A stretch of DNA of 64,000 nt from Rhodococcus oxybenzonivorans (GTDB taxonomy: Bacteria; Actinomycetota; Actinomycetes; Mycobacteriales; Mycobacteriaceae). The position numbers and the translations under genes were made by a program. The stretch covers positions 4,898,001 through 4,962,000 of the forward strand of contig NZ_CP021354.1 of the NCBI RefSeq assembly GCF_003130705.1, in the 5' to 3' direction. The notes under the pieces were generated by a model. The model was not told where the DNA came from, made no database searches, and worked only from the letters and a program-made list of their open reading frames with translations. Positions 9,044-18,121 of the stretch are shown piece by piece. Position 1 is the stretch's first letter. Every line of letters starts with the position of its first letter.

Positions 9044-10129
9044 ATGAGCGACCCTCGGTTCGAGATTTCCCATCTCGCCCGCGCCGAACTGCTGAGCCCC
9101 AAGCCGCAGGAGACGGTGGACTTCTTCACCAAGTTCCTCGGCATGTACATCACCCACACCGAGGGGCAGTCGGTCTACCTGCGCGGGTATGAAGACCCGT
9201 ACCAGTGGAGCCTAAAGGTCACCGAATCAACCCAGTCCGGACTCGGCCACGCGGCGATGCGCACCAGTTCCCCGGAGGCGCTCGAACGCCGGGCGGCATC
9301 GCTCAAAGATGCCAACGTCGACGGAGCATGGCGCGAGAGCGACTTCGGATACGGAAAAACCTTTACCTACCAGTCCCCGGACGGGCACAACCTCGAACTG
9401 CTGTGGGAGGTAGAGAAGTACCAGGCTCCGCCGGAGTTGCAGTCCAAGATCCTCACCCGCCCCTCGAAGAAGCCACTGCAGGGCATCCCGGTCAAGCGCA
9501 TCGATCACCTGAACCTGCTCGCCAGCGATGTCACCGCGGTGAAGAACTCGTTCGAGCGGCACCTCGGTTTCCGCACCACCGAACGCGTCGTCGACGGCAA
9601 TACCGAGATCGGTGCGTGGATGAGTTCCAACATCCTCGGCCACGAGGTCGCGTGCCTGCGCGACGCGCAGGGTGAGCGGGGCAAGATGCATCACCTCGCG
9701 TTCTACTACGGCACCGGCCAGCACAACATCGATGCCGTGGAAATGTTCCGCGACTACGACATTCGGATCGAAGCCGGCCCCGACAAGCACGGCATCACCC
9801 AGGCCCAGTTCCTCTACGTGTTCGAACCCGGGGGCAACCGCATCGAGCTCTTCGGCGAGGTCGGGTATCTGCACCTCGATCCCGATGGTGACACCAAGAC
9901 TTGGCAGATGTCGGACATCGACACCGGCCTGGCGATCGGCGGGGCGAAGCTGCCGTGGGAAACCTACTTCACCTACGGCACTCCGAGCCCGCTCTCACTC
10001 GACCAGCACATCGAGAAGTACGCGCACTTCGGTCCCGGCGACCCCGACCCCGATGCGGCGGCAGCTGAGCAGGCGGTCCCGGACGAGATCGACCAGTCCC
10101 GCGCCGTCGCCGGCGCCCCGGCGTCCTGA
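9044..10129 (+). CDS. Extradiol catechol 2,3-dioxygenase (vicinal-oxygen-chelate family)
   Basis: A 361-aa two-domain type I extradiol dioxygenase. The likely Fe(II) ligands are His155 ('IDHLNLL'), His217 ('MHHLAF') and Glu268 ('NRIELFGE'), in the usual spacing for catechol 2,3-dioxygenases. It opens the catechol ring next to the hydroxyls, giving a yellow hydroxymuconic semialdehyde. AAGGAGA precedes the ATG. It is directly upstream of the GcoA/GcoB-like O-demethylase, the arrangement reported for alkylguaiacol catabolism in R. rhodochrous (P450 plus AphC dioxygenase). The natural substrate is therefore probably catechol or a 4-alkylcatechol. Its own terminator hairpin follows. Confidence 0.88.
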   Translation: MSDPRFEISHLARAELLSPKPQETVDFFTKFLGMYITHTEGQSVYLRGYEDPYQWSLKVTESTQSGLGHAAMRTSSPEALERRAASLKDANVDGAWRESDFGYGKTFTYQSPDGHNLELLWEVEKYQAPPELQSKILTRPSKKPLQGIPVKRIDHLNLLASDVTAVKNSFERHLGFRTTERVVDGNTEIGAWMSSNILGHEVACLRDAQGERGKMHHLAFYYGTGQHNIDAVEMFRDYDIRIEAGPDKHGITQAQFLYVFEPGGNRIELFGEVGYLHLDPDGDTKTWQMSDIDTGLAIGGAKLPWETYFTYGTPSPLSLDQHIEKYAHFGPGDPDPDAAAAEQAVPDEIDQSRAVAGAPAS

Positions 10130-10133
10130 TACG

Positions 10134-10171
10134 CACGTGGGTGTGACCGGAGTTCGGGTCACACCCACGTG
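10134..10171 (+). terminator. Hairpin terminator after the dioxygenase gene
   Basis: A perfect 15-bp inverted repeat, CACGTGGGTGTGACC with its complement, encloses an 8-nt loop 5 nt after the stop codon. No strong T-run follows. It separates the dioxygenase from the P450 gene that starts 213 nt later. Confidence 0.75.
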
Positions 10172-10383
10172 ATCCACCTCGGTGTGCCGATAAGCGGCAC
10201 AACTCCTTTGGAGTCGCGAGGGCTGGATCACACACTGTTCGGCGGGGCTGTGCAGGTCGGGATCGTCGATCGACGCCACCGCACCTCACACCTGAACCCA
10301 TCCACTTTCGCTCGGTCGTCGGTTCACACGAGTGAATCAGCGCGAGTCCCCACTGCACGCGGGCCCGAAGCAGAAGGAGCACC

Positions 10384-11598
10384 ATGACTTCCACCCAGAG
10401 TTTTATCGACGAGATCACGATCGAAGAGCTCGAGACCGACCCCTATCCGTTCTACGAGCGTCTGAGGAAAGAGGCTCCAGTAGCCTTCGTCCCGGCGCTG
10501 GGCATGTACATCGTGTCGACGAAGGAACTGTGCGCCGACATCGCCAAGGACGCCGAGAACTGGCCGGCCGTCATCTCTGCGGCCGGAGGCCGCACCTTCG
10601 GGCCCGGCGCACTGCTCAACACGAACGGCGACGAACACCGCAAGCTGCGGGACATGGTCGAACCGCACCTGCAGCCCTCAGCGGTCGACAAGTACATCGA
10701 CAATCTGGTGCGCCCCTTCGCACGTCAGCGACTCGCCGAGATCGAGAACGATGGAAACGCCGACATCGTGGCTGCGTACTGTGAGCCGGTCAGCGTTCGT
10801 GCTCTCGGCGATCTGCTCGGACTCGATGACGTCAGCACCGACAAGCTTCGCGAATGGTTCCACAAGCTGAGCGTGTCCTTCACCAACGCCGCGGTCGACG
10901 AGAACGGCGAATTCGCCAACCCGGACGGGTTCATCCCCGGCGACGAGGCCAAGGCCGAGATCATCGCCCACGTCGATCCCAAGATCGACAAGTGGATCAA
11001 GAACCCCGATCACACCGCGATCTCCCACTGGCTACACGACGGTATGCCCGAAGGGCAGACCCGCAGCCGCGATGTCATCTACCCCAACCTGTACGTCTTC
11101 CTCCTCGGAGCGATGCAGGAGCCGGGGCACGCGATGGCCACCACGCTGGCAGGACTGTTCACCAAGCCCGAACAGCTCGAACGGGTCGTCGACGACCCGG
11201 CGTTGATCCCCCGGGCGGTCTCGGAGGGCATGCGCTGGGTGGCGCCGATCTGGTCTGCCGTGGTCAAGCGTGCCGCGCACGAGGTCGAGGTCGGTGGCGT
11301 GACGCTGCCGGAGGGGTCGATCGTGATGCTCTCCTATGGCTCGGCCAACCAGGACGAGAACGCTTATAACGCCCCGACTGAATTCGATATCGATCGGGCC
11401 CTGCTTCCGAACATGACATTCGGTGGCGGAAAGCACGCCTGCGCGGGTACCTATTTCGCTAACTCGGTTATCCGGATCGGCCTGGAGGAACTGCTCGAGG
11501 CCATTCCGAACCTGGAACGCGACGAGGCTCACGAGGTCGATTTCTGGGGTTGGGGTTTCCGTGGCCCGAAGCAGTTGTTCGTCAAATGGGAAGTGTAA
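10384..11598 (+). CDS. gcoA: CYP255A-family cytochrome P450 (GcoA-like aryl-O-demethylase), copy 1
   Basis: A 404-aa P450 very similar over its whole length to GcoA guaiacol O-demethylase. Shared stretches include 'GGRTFG', '[12 protein letters not shown]', '[13 protein letters not shown]', '[10 protein letters not shown]' and a C-terminal 'FWGWGFRGP'. The heme ligand is Cys353 in '[10 protein letters not shown]'. Residues matching the GcoA active-site Phe75 and Phe169 are kept, while Thr296 is replaced by Val. It converts 2-methoxyphenols to catechols plus formaldehyde. AGAAGGAG precedes the ATG. The partner reductase lies 96 nt downstream and an extradiol dioxygenase lies upstream, giving a short demethylate-then-cleave route. 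Rhodococcal homologues have been called AgcA or CYP255A1, so the symbol marks the family. Confidence 0.92.
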   Translation: MTSTQSFIDEITIEELETDPYPFYERLRKEAPVAFVPALGMYIVSTKELCADIAKDAENWPAVISAAGGRTFGPGALLNTNGDEHRKLRDMVEPHLQPSAVDKYIDNLVRPFARQRLAEIENDGNADIVAAYCEPVSVRALGDLLGLDDVSTDKLREWFHKLSVSFTNAAVDENGEFANPDGFIPGDEAKAEIIAHVDPKIDKWIKNPDHTAISHWLHDGMPEGQTRSRDVIYPNLYVFLLGAMQEPGHAMATTLAGLFTKPEQLERVVDDPALIPRAVSEGMRWVAPIWSAVVKRAAHEVEVGGVTLPEGSIVMLSYGSANQDENAYNAPTEFDIDRALLPNMTFGGGKHACAGTYFANSVIRIGLEELLEAIPNLERDEAHEVDFWGWGFRGPKQLFVKWEV

Positions 11599-11694
11599 CG
11601 GAATCACATTTCTGGAGGTCCGAAGTGTCCGGTCCGGAGATTAATGGATCGGGCACTTCGGGAGCATTTTTATTGGATTGGAGCACTGTCGGAA

Positions 11695-12732
11695 ATGGCA
11701 AATAAATACACGGTCCGTATCCAGGGTAAGAATTCGGACATCACCGTTGCCGAAGACCAATCCATCCTCGATGCGGCGCTGCGGGCGAACGAATGGCTTC
11801 CGCACTCGTGCACCCAGGGCACCTGCGGCACCTGCAAACTCAAGGTGCAGTGTGGGGAGGTGCGCCACAACGAATCCCCCGAGTACACCCTGACCACGGA
11901 CGAGCGCGCCGAAGGTTTAGCTCTCGGCTGTATGGCGACCCCCTGCTCCGATCTGACGGTCGAACCGATCGGCGGAGCCGGGGACGACGGAGTTCCGCAC
12001 TTCCCACTGCGTGATTACGAGGGCACGGTGACGGTACTCGAGGACATCGCTGCGAATACCCGTCGGCTCGTGGTCGAAGTGGATACGCCGATGCTGTTCA
12101 ATGCCGGTCAGTACGTCGAGTTGATCGTCCCCGGGCACAACGTCGGCCGGCAGTACTCGCTGGCCAATCCGCCGACGGAGACGCGGAACCTGGAATTCCA
12201 CGTCAAACTCACGACCGGGGGTCTGGCCACGGACGGGTGGATTTTCGGACCGATGCAGGTCGGTGACCGCATCTCTCTGCGTGGGCCGTTGGGCCAGTTC
12301 AACTTGGTCAAGCAGCAGGACGAGGCCGCGATCTTGATCGGCGGTGGCACCGGATTGGCGCCGTTGAAGTCGATCGTCCAGCATGCGTTGGCCGAGCGCC
12401 TGGTTCCGGAGTTGTATCTCTACCACGGTGGACGTCGCCAGGAGGATCTGTACGACGTCGACTTCTTCCGCGACCTCGCACAGGAGCATGAGCACTTTCA
12501 CTACCGCCCCGCGCTGAGCGAGGAACAGTGGGACGGGGCCATGGGGATGGTGACCGATGTTGTGCTCGACGACTTCTCGTCGTGCAAGGGCATGAGCGCC
12601 TACCTGTGCGGACCGCCGGCAATGGTCGAGGCGGCGGTCAAGGCCCTCAAGCGACGTCGGATGGCGCCCCGACTGATCTTCCGTGAAGAGTTCACGATCG
12701 CCGCACCGAACCTGGCCGCCGTGGTGCAGTAG
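11695..12732 (+). CDS. gcoB: GcoB-type three-cofactor P450 reductase
   Basis: This 345-aa NADH-dependent reductase has an N-terminal plant-type [2Fe-2S] domain ('CTQGTCGTCKLKVQCGE', about residues 35-55), an FAD-binding FNR domain ('RQYSLANPP', about residue 150) and an NAD-binding domain ('GGGTGLAPLKSI', 'CGPPAMV'). It supplies electrons to the CYP255A P450 in a two-component system, as GcoB does for GcoA. The ATG at 11695 aligns with the known N-terminus; an in-frame ATG at 11644 would add 17 poorly conserved residues. The 96-nt gap to the P450 is unusually AT-rich and contains an inverted repeat at 11620-11661, so levels of the two subunits may differ. It may also serve the P450 at 2723. 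Confidence 0.9.
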   Translation: MANKYTVRIQGKNSDITVAEDQSILDAALRANEWLPHSCTQGTCGTCKLKVQCGEVRHNESPEYTLTTDERAEGLALGCMATPCSDLTVEPIGGAGDDGVPHFPLRDYEGTVTVLEDIAANTRRLVVEVDTPMLFNAGQYVELIVPGHNVGRQYSLANPPTETRNLEFHVKLTTGGLATDGWIFGPMQVGDRISLRGPLGQFNLVKQQDEAAILIGGGTGLAPLKSIVQHALAERLVPELYLYHGGRRQEDLYDVDFFRDLAQEHEHFHYRPALSEEQWDGAMGMVTDVVLDDFSSCKGMSAYLCGPPAMVEAAVKALKRRRMAPRLIFREEFTIAAPNLAAVVQ

Positions 12733-12790
12733 CCACGACGCCCCCTTTCCTCCGGATCAAGACGTTGGCGCTGACGGATCCGGACGGCAC

Positions 12791-12834
12791 CGATCCCGCG
12801 GAAGTGAATGGACACGATCACTTCCGCGGGATCG
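12791..12834. terminator. Bidirectional terminator between gcoB and thcR
   Basis: A perfect 17-bp inverted repeat, CGATCCCGCGGAAGTGA with its complement, and a 10-nt loop lies between the two convergent genes. It can stop transcription from both sides. Confidence 0.8.
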
Positions 12835-12843
12835 TCATATCTG

Positions 12844-13842
12844 CTACCGGAACGGCACCGTGCGCAGGTCCTCCGACGGACTCACTCCGAAGGTCTCCTT
12901 GTACTCCCCGGCGAACCGGCCGACATGCAGGAACCCCCACCGCTGTGCGATCTCGGTGACACCTTCATTCGCCGGGTCCGCCTCGAGCAGGTCTTTGCGC
13001 GCCTTCTGCAGGCGGATGATCTTCAGCTGCCGCATCGGCGTCGTACCCAACGAATTCTGGAACCCCACCTGCAGGGACCGCACACTCACCCCGACGTTCT
13101 TGGCGACCCGAGCCACCGTCAGGGGCTGCTGCGCGTGCGCCTCGAGGTAGTCGACGGCGAGCCGGACAATTCCCGGCAGGGCGGGCTTGGGCTCATACAA
13201 CCTTGCCCTGTAGTCGTGCTCAGCCGCGACGAGAAGCCCGCTCATCAAGCACTCCGCCATCGGCGTCGAGACGATGGGATGCAGCGCCAACGCCTCGGGA
13301 CTATCGAGTTGATGAGACAGACCCTCGACCAGTGAGAGCCATTGACGGCCGACGACGGTGTCCAGATCGAGGTCCATGCCGAAGACGATCGGGTCGACGA
13401 TCTCGGTTCCCAACCGTGCCGCGAGTTGATCCTCGAGCGCCCGGCGATCGATCTTCAGGGCCAGCACCGGGGTCGGATAGGGCGAGGCCCACCCACGCAG
13501 CAGGGTCCGCTGGTCGCACCGGTAGACCGCGGCGCAGTGGGGGGTCGCCACGGTCCGGGCGCGACCCGACCCGGTGACCAGCTCCCCCCGCATCGGGATG
13601 TTCACCTGATAGGAGTCGCGCAACTCGTTCGTGAAGATTTCCACCTCGGTCGAATAGTCCAGCCGGCCGAGCGTGACGGGACCGAACGAGGCGGCAGTCA
13701 TTCGCATCTGAAAAATATGCTCGTCCCCGAGGACGCGAACCTCATGGGGATAGTAGAGATCGCTGCCGATGGCCCGCGCCTCGTCGATATCGTCGGAAAG
13801 AAACGTCTTTGTGCCGTTTCCGCGATCCGGGTCTTCGCTCAT
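12844..13842 (-). CDS. thcR: AraC-family regulator of the thc P450 cluster (ThcR-like)
   Basis: A 332-aa AraC/XylS regulator with an AraC_binding_2-type N-terminal half ('YQVNIPMRGELVTGSGRA') and C-terminal HTH domains ('VARVAKNVGVSVRSLQVGFQ' and 'VTEIAQRWGFLHVGRFAGEY', about residues 230-320). It is divergent from the P450 gene across a 162-nt region, as thcR is from thcB in Rhodococcus sp. NI86/21, where the P450 system is inducible by the herbicide EPTC. The R. ruber eth cluster also has an AraC/XylS gene, ethR. The symbol rests on context and family, since I recognise ThcC and ThcD more securely than this protein. Confidence 0.8.
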   Translation of the reverse strand: MSEDPDRGNGTKTFLSDDIDEARAIGSDLYYPHEVRVLGDEHIFQMRMTAASFGPVTLGRLDYSTEVEIFTNELRDSYQVNIPMRGELVTGSGRARTVATPHCAAVYRCDQRTLLRGWASPYPTPVLALKIDRRALEDQLAARLGTEIVDPIVFGMDLDLDTVVGRQWLSLVEGLSHQLDSPEALALHPIVSTPMAECLMSGLLVAAEHDYRARLYEPKPALPGIVRLAVDYLEAHAQQPLTVARVAKNVGVSVRSLQVGFQNSLGTTPMRQLKIIRLQKARKDLLEADPANEGVTEIAQRWGFLHVGRFAGEYKETFGVSPSEDLRTVPFR

Positions 13843-14004
13843 CTACTTTGTCGGTCTCTCTGGTCCCACTAAATCGAGAACGATTCAGTTATTGCGCCAA
13901 TTGGCTATATTGCTGCGCTCACAGGATAGCGCGTCATGTGACCTGAATCATACGCTCATCAGGAATCACTCAACAGCTCCTATATCCAAATTTGGAGGAG
14001 ACGA

Positions 14005-15318
14005 ATGACCGTCGATCACGCGCCGGAAGGCGTGAAAAGCCCGACCGGATGCCCCGTTTCAGGTATGGCGGCAGGCTTCGATCCGTTCCAGGGCGCCTAC
14101 CAGGTCGATCCATCCTCGTCGCTGCGGGAAGCCCGCAAAGAAGAGCCGGTGTTCTACAGTCCACTGCTCGACTACTGGGTGGTCACGCGCTATGAGGACA
14201 TCAAGCAGATCTTCAAGACACCATCGGTGTTCTCCCCGTCGATCACTCTCGACCAGATCACCCCGATCAGTGACGAGGCGCTGCAGATCCTCGGCAGCTA
14301 TCAGTTCGCTCCCGGCCCGACCATCGTGAACGAGGACGAGCCGATCCACACCGAACGTCGCCGACTGCTGCTGCAGCCGTTCGAAGCCGAAAACGTCGCC
14401 ACCCTCGAACCGAAGATCCGCGAGGTCGTCAACACCTACCTGGACCGGGTCATCAAGGATGGCCGGGCCGACCTGATCGGCGATCTCCTCTACGAAGTTC
14501 CCTGCATCGTCGCGCTCATCTTCCTCGGCGTGCCGGACGAGGACATCGAGACCTGCCGCCACTTCGGGATGCAGCAGACCCTGTTCACCTGGGGACACCC
14601 CACCGGAGACGAACAGACCCGGGTCGCAACCGGGATGGGGAAGTTCTGGGAATTCGCAGGCGGACTGGTCGACAAACTCGAGGCCGACCCGAACGCGAAG
14701 GGGTGGATCCCCCACGCAATCGAGATGCAAAGGCAGCACCCCGACCTCTTCGACGACAACTACCTGCAGAACATCATGATGAGTGGTGTGGTGGCCGCGC
14801 ACGAAACCACCACCAACGCCACCGGTAACGCGTTCCGCACCCTGCTCGAGAACCGCAGCTCCTGGGAAGAGATCTGCGCCGACCCCACGCTGATCCCCAA
14901 GGCCATCGAAGAATGCCTCCGCTACAGCGGATCCGTCGTCGCCTGGCGCCGCAAGGCCGTGGTTGACACCACTGTCGGCGGAGTCGATATCCCGGCCGGC
15001 GGTCGACTGCTGATCGTCATGGCGTCGGCGAACCGCGACGACTCGATGTTCCCCGAGCCCGACGACTTCGACATCCATCGAGGAAACGCCCGACGCCACT
15101 TGACATTCGGCATCGGCAGCCACACGTGCCTGGGCGCGACGCTGGCGCGGTTGGAGATGAAGGTCTTCCTCGAAGAGGTCTCGCGGCGCCTGCCGCACAT
15201 GTCACTCGTTGCTGGACAGGAATTCTCCTACCTTCCCAACACCTCGTTCCGGGGACCCGAGCACGTGTTGGTCGAGTGGGATCCCCAGCAGAATCCTGTG
15301 CCCGCCGACCGACCCTGA
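14005..15318 (+). CDS. thcB: CYP116A-type cytochrome P450 (ThcB-like)
   Basis: A 437-aa soluble P450. It strongly resembles the heme domain of the self-sufficient CYP116B2 (P450RhF), sharing '[13 protein letters not shown]', 'EEPVFYSP', 'YWVVTRYED', 'NEDEPIH', '[12 protein letters not shown]' (I-helix with the acid-Thr pair), '[10 protein letters not shown]' and '[10 protein letters not shown]'. The heme Cys is residue 375 in '[10 protein letters not shown]'. Unlike CYP116B it stops before any reductase domain, as CYP116A1 (ThcB) does, and uses the ferredoxin and reductase encoded downstream. ThcB N-dealkylates the thiocarbamate EPTC and atrazine-type herbicides. TTGGAGGAG lies 6 nt before the ATG. 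Three tandem CCGACCCTGA-like units overlap the stop codon. Confidence 0.9.
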   Translation: MTVDHAPEGVKSPTGCPVSGMAAGFDPFQGAYQVDPSSSLREARKEEPVFYSPLLDYWVVTRYEDIKQIFKTPSVFSPSITLDQITPISDEALQILGSYQFAPGPTIVNEDEPIHTERRRLLLQPFEAENVATLEPKIREVVNTYLDRVIKDGRADLIGDLLYEVPCIVALIFLGVPDEDIETCRHFGMQQTLFTWGHPTGDEQTRVATGMGKFWEFAGGLVDKLEADPNAKGWIPHAIEMQRQHPDLFDDNYLQNIMMSGVVAAHETTTNATGNAFRTLLENRSSWEEICADPTLIPKAIEECLRYSGSVVAWRRKAVVDTTVGGVDIPAGGRLLIVMASANRDDSMFPEPDDFDIHRGNARRHLTFGIGSHTCLGATLARLEMKVFLEEVSRRLPHMSLVAGQEFSYLPNTSFRGPEHVLVEWDPQQNPVPADRP

Positions 15319-15352
15319 CCGACCCTGACCGACCCAACGAAACGAGGACACC

Positions 15353-15664
15353 ATGTACCGCGTCACCATCGTCTACAACCAGCCCGCCGACCCGGCCGCC
15401 TTCGACGAGCACTACAGCTCCAAACATTTGCCTCTGGTGCAGCAGATCCCGAGCGTCAAGCGGTTCGCCGCAGGAAAGTGTGAATCTCTCGACGGCAATC
15501 CCCCCTCGGCGTACGCGCTCGCGCAGCTGTACTTCGAGAGCAAGGAAGAAGCCGGGCAGGCATTCGCCTCCACAGCGGGTCGGAACGCCGCCGCCGACGT
15601 CGCGAACTTCGCCTCCGGCGGAGTGACGATGCTGTTCAGCGACGAAGAGACCGTTCTGCCGTGA
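15353..15664 (+). CDS. EthD-family small protein
   Basis: A 103-aa protein starting 'MYRVTIVYNQPADPAAFDEH', with 'HLPLVQQIP' and a C-terminal 'FASGGVTMLFSDEE', the pattern of EthD (dimeric alpha/beta barrel fold). In R. ruber IFP 2001, ethD is required with the EthABC P450 system for growth on ethyl tert-butyl ether, although its biochemical role is unclear. Here it sits between the P450 and its ferredoxin. It is 34 nt after thcB and followed by a strong hairpin, so it belongs to the thcB transcript. GAGGAC precedes the ATG. Confidence 0.85.
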   Translation: MYRVTIVYNQPADPAAFDEHYSSKHLPLVQQIPSVKRFAAGKCESLDGNPPSAYALAQLYFESKEEAGQAFASTAGRNAAADVANFASGGVTMLFSDEETVLP

Positions 15665-15670
15665 GTCGGC

Positions 15671-15704
15671 GGTGGGGTGCCGGCTCGACTGCCGGCACCC
15701 CACC
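15671..15704 (+). promoter_or_regulatory. Intra-operon hairpin (terminator or attenuator) before thcC
   Basis: GGTGGGGTGCCGGC and its perfect complement are separated by 6 nt, 7 nt after the EthD stop. Because thcC and thcD follow on the same strand, it may partly terminate transcription or stabilise the upstream mRNA, making P450 message exceed reductase message. Confidence 0.65.
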
Positions 15705-15745
15705 TGAGTTCGCCATTACTGCACTACCGTGAAAGAGAGATAGAC

Positions 15746-16069
15746 GTGCCTACCGTCACCTACGTTCACCCCGATGGAACCAAGCATGAGGTCGAGGTTC
15801 CTACCGGCAAAAGGGTCATGCAGGCCGCCATCGGCGCCGGAATCGACGGCATCGTCGCCGAATGCGGTGGCCAGGCCATGTGCGCGACATGTCACGTCTA
15901 CATAGAAAGCCCCTGGGCGGACAAGTTTCCCTCGATCTCCGAGGAAGAAGACGAGATGCTCGACGACACCGTCAGCCCCCGCACCGAAGCCAGTCGCCTG
16001 TCCTGCCAGCTCGTGGTCAGCGACGACGTCGACGGTCTGATCGTCCGGCTTCCGGAGGAGCAGGTATGA
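15746..16069 (+). CDS. thcC: Rhodocoxin, [2Fe-2S] ferredoxin
   Basis: A 107-aa adrenodoxin/putidaredoxin-type ferredoxin. The cluster ligands are Cys40, Cys46, Cys49 and Cys87 ('ECGGQAMCATCH' and 'RLSCQL'). From memory the sequence is nearly identical to rhodocoxin of Rhodococcus NI86/21, with the same start 'PTVTYVHPDGTKHEVEV' and end 'VDGLIVRLPEEQV'. It shuttles electrons from rhodocoxin reductase to the thc P450. The start is GTG at 15746, after GAAAGAGAG, and leaves Pro as the mature N-terminus. Its stop overlaps the next gene's start (ATGA), so the two are translationally coupled. Confidence 0.95.
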   Translation: MPTVTYVHPDGTKHEVEVPTGKRVMQAAIGAGIDGIVAECGGQAMCATCHVYIESPWADKFPSISEEEDEMLDDTVSPRTEASRLSCQLVVSDDVDGLIVRLPEEQV

Positions 16070-17358
16070 GTATCGACCGCATCGTCATCATCGGTTCCGG
16101 ACAGGCCGGATTCGAGGCCGCCGTCAGTCTGCGCAGTCACGGATTTGCCGGATCGATCACCCTGGTCGGTGACGAGCCGGGTGTGCCCTACCAGCGGCCA
16201 CCGTTGTCGAAGGCGTACCTGCACTGTGATCCGGACCGGGAATCCCTTGCGCTGCGTCCGGCCCAGTACTTCGACGACCACCGGATCACGCTCGCGTGCG
16301 GCAAGCCCGTCGTCCGCATCGATCGCGATGCACAACTGGTGGAGCTGATCGATGCCACCGTCATCGAGTACGACCACCTGATCCTGGCGACCGGCGCCCG
16401 CAACCGGCTCTTGCCCGTCCCCGGCGCCGACCTTCCCGGTGTGCACTACCTGCGAACCGCCGGTGAAGCAGAGTCCCTCACTTCGAGCATGGCCTCGTGC
16501 TCGTCCCTGGTCGTGATCGGGGCCGGCTTCATCGGTCTCGAGGTCGCCGCAGCGGCCCGCAAGAAGGGCCTCGACGTGACCGTCGTCGAAGCGATGGATC
16601 GGCCGATGGCCCGCGCCCTGTCGCCGGTGATGTCGGACTACTTCTCCACCGCACACACCGAACACGGTGTGCACATGCGGCTGTCGACCGGCGTGAAGAC
16701 GGTCGTCGCAGTCGACGGCCGAGCAGCGGGGGTCACCACCGCGTCCGGCGACGTCATACGCGCCGACGCCGTCGTCGTGGGTATCGGTGTCGTACCCAAC
16801 ATCGAACTCGCCGCCCTGGCGGGCCTGCCGGTCGACAACGGCGTCGTCGTCGACGAGTACCTTCGCACACCCGACGAGAACATCTCGGCGATCGGTGACT
16901 GCGCCGCTTACCCGATCCCGGGAACAGCCAGTTTGGTGCGACTCGAATCCGTACAGAATGCGGTCGATCAGGCCCGCTGCCTCGCCGCTCAGCTCACCGG
17001 CACCAGCACCAATTACCTGAGTGTGCCGTGGTTCTGGTCCGAGCAGTACGAATCGAAATTGCAGATGGCTGGGCTGACCGTGGGCGCGGACACCCACGTG
17101 GTTCGCGGTTCCGTCGACAGCGGGGCGTTCTCCATCTTCTGCTTCCTCGGCACCCGGTTGCTGGGAGTCGAGTCGGTCAACAAGCCCCGCGACCATATGG
17201 CGGCACGAAAGATCCTTGCCTGCGGTATGCCGCTTACTCCGGAGCAGGCAGCGGACACGGACTTCGATCTCAAACTGGCGATCACCCGGCACAAGGACAC
17301 GCACAAGGCCGAGGTTGCTTCAGCCGAAGTCGGCGAGCGTGAGGTGGTGGCGTCATGA
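16066..17358 (+). CDS. thcD: Rhodocoxin reductase, FAD-dependent NADH reductase
   Basis: A 430-aa pyridine-nucleotide-disulfide-type oxidoreductase of the putidaredoxin reductase family. An N-terminal FAD Rossmann motif ('IVIIGSGQAGFEAAVSLR'), 'PYQRPPLSKAYL', an NAD motif ('LVVIGAGFIGLEVAAAARKKG', about residues 147-167) and 'ENISAIGDCAAYP' near the FAD are all visible. The sequence matches rhodocoxin reductase ThcD of NI86/21 almost throughout, as I recall it. It passes electrons from NADH to the ferredoxin. It overlaps thcC at the start and the MBL gene at the end by 4 nt each. Confidence 0.95.
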   Translation: MSIDRIVIIGSGQAGFEAAVSLRSHGFAGSITLVGDEPGVPYQRPPLSKAYLHCDPDRESLALRPAQYFDDHRITLACGKPVVRIDRDAQLVELIDATVIEYDHLILATGARNRLLPVPGADLPGVHYLRTAGEAESLTSSMASCSSLVVIGAGFIGLEVAAAARKKGLDVTVVEAMDRPMARALSPVMSDYFSTAHTEHGVHMRLSTGVKTVVAVDGRAAGVTTASGDVIRADAVVVGIGVVPNIELAALAGLPVDNGVVVDEYLRTPDENISAIGDCAAYPIPGTASLVRLESVQNAVDQARCLAAQLTGTSTNYLSVPWFWSEQYESKLQMAGLTVGADTHVVRGSVDSGAFSIFCFLGTRLLGVESVNKPRDHMAARKILACGMPLTPEQAADTDFDLKLAITRHKDTHKAEVASAEVGEREVVAS

Positions 17359-18029
17359 GCGGAAGGTTCCGGATCGAGCGGGTCGCTACCGAGGGAAAAT
17401 TTGCCCTCGACGGCGGAGAGTGGAACGTCGACAACAACATCTGGCTGATCGGTGACGATACCGACGTCGTGATCGTCGACGCCGCTCACACCGCGCAGGC
17501 GATCATCGACGAGGTCGGAGGCCGGCACGTGAATGCCGTGATCTGCACGCACGGTCACAACGACCACGTCACCGTCGCCCCCGAACTCGCCGAGCGTCTG
17601 TACGCCCCTGTGCTGCTGCACCCCGAGAACATCGTTCTTTTGACCTGCTGGCCTTCCGATTCTGATCGCGACGACGTGCTGTGGAAGATGAGCCACCCCG
17701 ACGCCAAGTACTGGCATCTCGAGGACGAACAGCGAATCGCCATCGCGGGCACCGAGATCCAGGTTATCCACTCACCCGGTCACTCGCCGGGATCGGTGTG
17801 CCTGTACCCGCGCGAGGCCGGGATACTGTTCTCCGGGGACACCCTGTTGTCGGGCGGTCCCGGCGCCACCGGCCGGTCCTACTCGGACTTCCCGACCATC
17901 ATTGGGTCGATCCGCGACCGGCTGTTCGCACTTCCCGAAGAAACGCTCGTCCACACCGGACACGGTGAAGAAACCACGATCGGCACCGAGGCACCCCATC
18001 TTTCCGAATGGATCGCGCAAGGGCAGTAA
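17355..18029 (+). CDS. Metallo-beta-lactamase-fold hydrolase of the thc cluster
   Basis: A 224-aa MBL-fold protein with the metal motif 'CTHGHNDHVTVA' (HxHxDH), 'HSPGHSPGSVCLY', 'FSGDTLLSGGPGATGRS' and a terminal 'HTGHGEETTIGTE'. This is the glyoxalase II/YcbL-like arrangement that binds two metal ions. Its ATG overlaps the thcD stop, so it is the last gene of the P450 operon. It may hydrolyse a thioester or a glutathione- or mycothiol-type adduct of an aldehyde released by dealkylation. That function is inferred from family and position. Confidence 0.85.
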   Translation: MSGRFRIERVATEGKFALDGGEWNVDNNIWLIGDDTDVVIVDAAHTAQAIIDEVGGRHVNAVICTHGHNDHVTVAPELAERLYAPVLLHPENIVLLTCWPSDSDRDDVLWKMSHPDAKYWHLEDEQRIAIAGTEIQVIHSPGHSPGSVCLYPREAGILFSGDTLLSGGPGATGRSYSDFPTIIGSIRDRLFALPEETLVHTGHGEETTIGTEAPHLSEWIAQGQ

Positions 18030-18121
18030 GCAAGCCAGAGCTCCCACATGGTGCGCCGCATCGCGGCGCACTCATCATCCACCTCCCAAGCAGGAGACGT
18101 TATGATGCGGAAGAGCAAGCC

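Noticed and set aside
15300..15345. Tandem CCGACCCTGA units at the thcB stop as a regulatory repeat
   Set aside because: Only three imperfect units, most likely local slippage at the gene end. No function can be supported.
15898..17304. 468-aa minus-strand frame opposite thcD
   Set aside because: ThcD is recognised at near identity on the plus strand.
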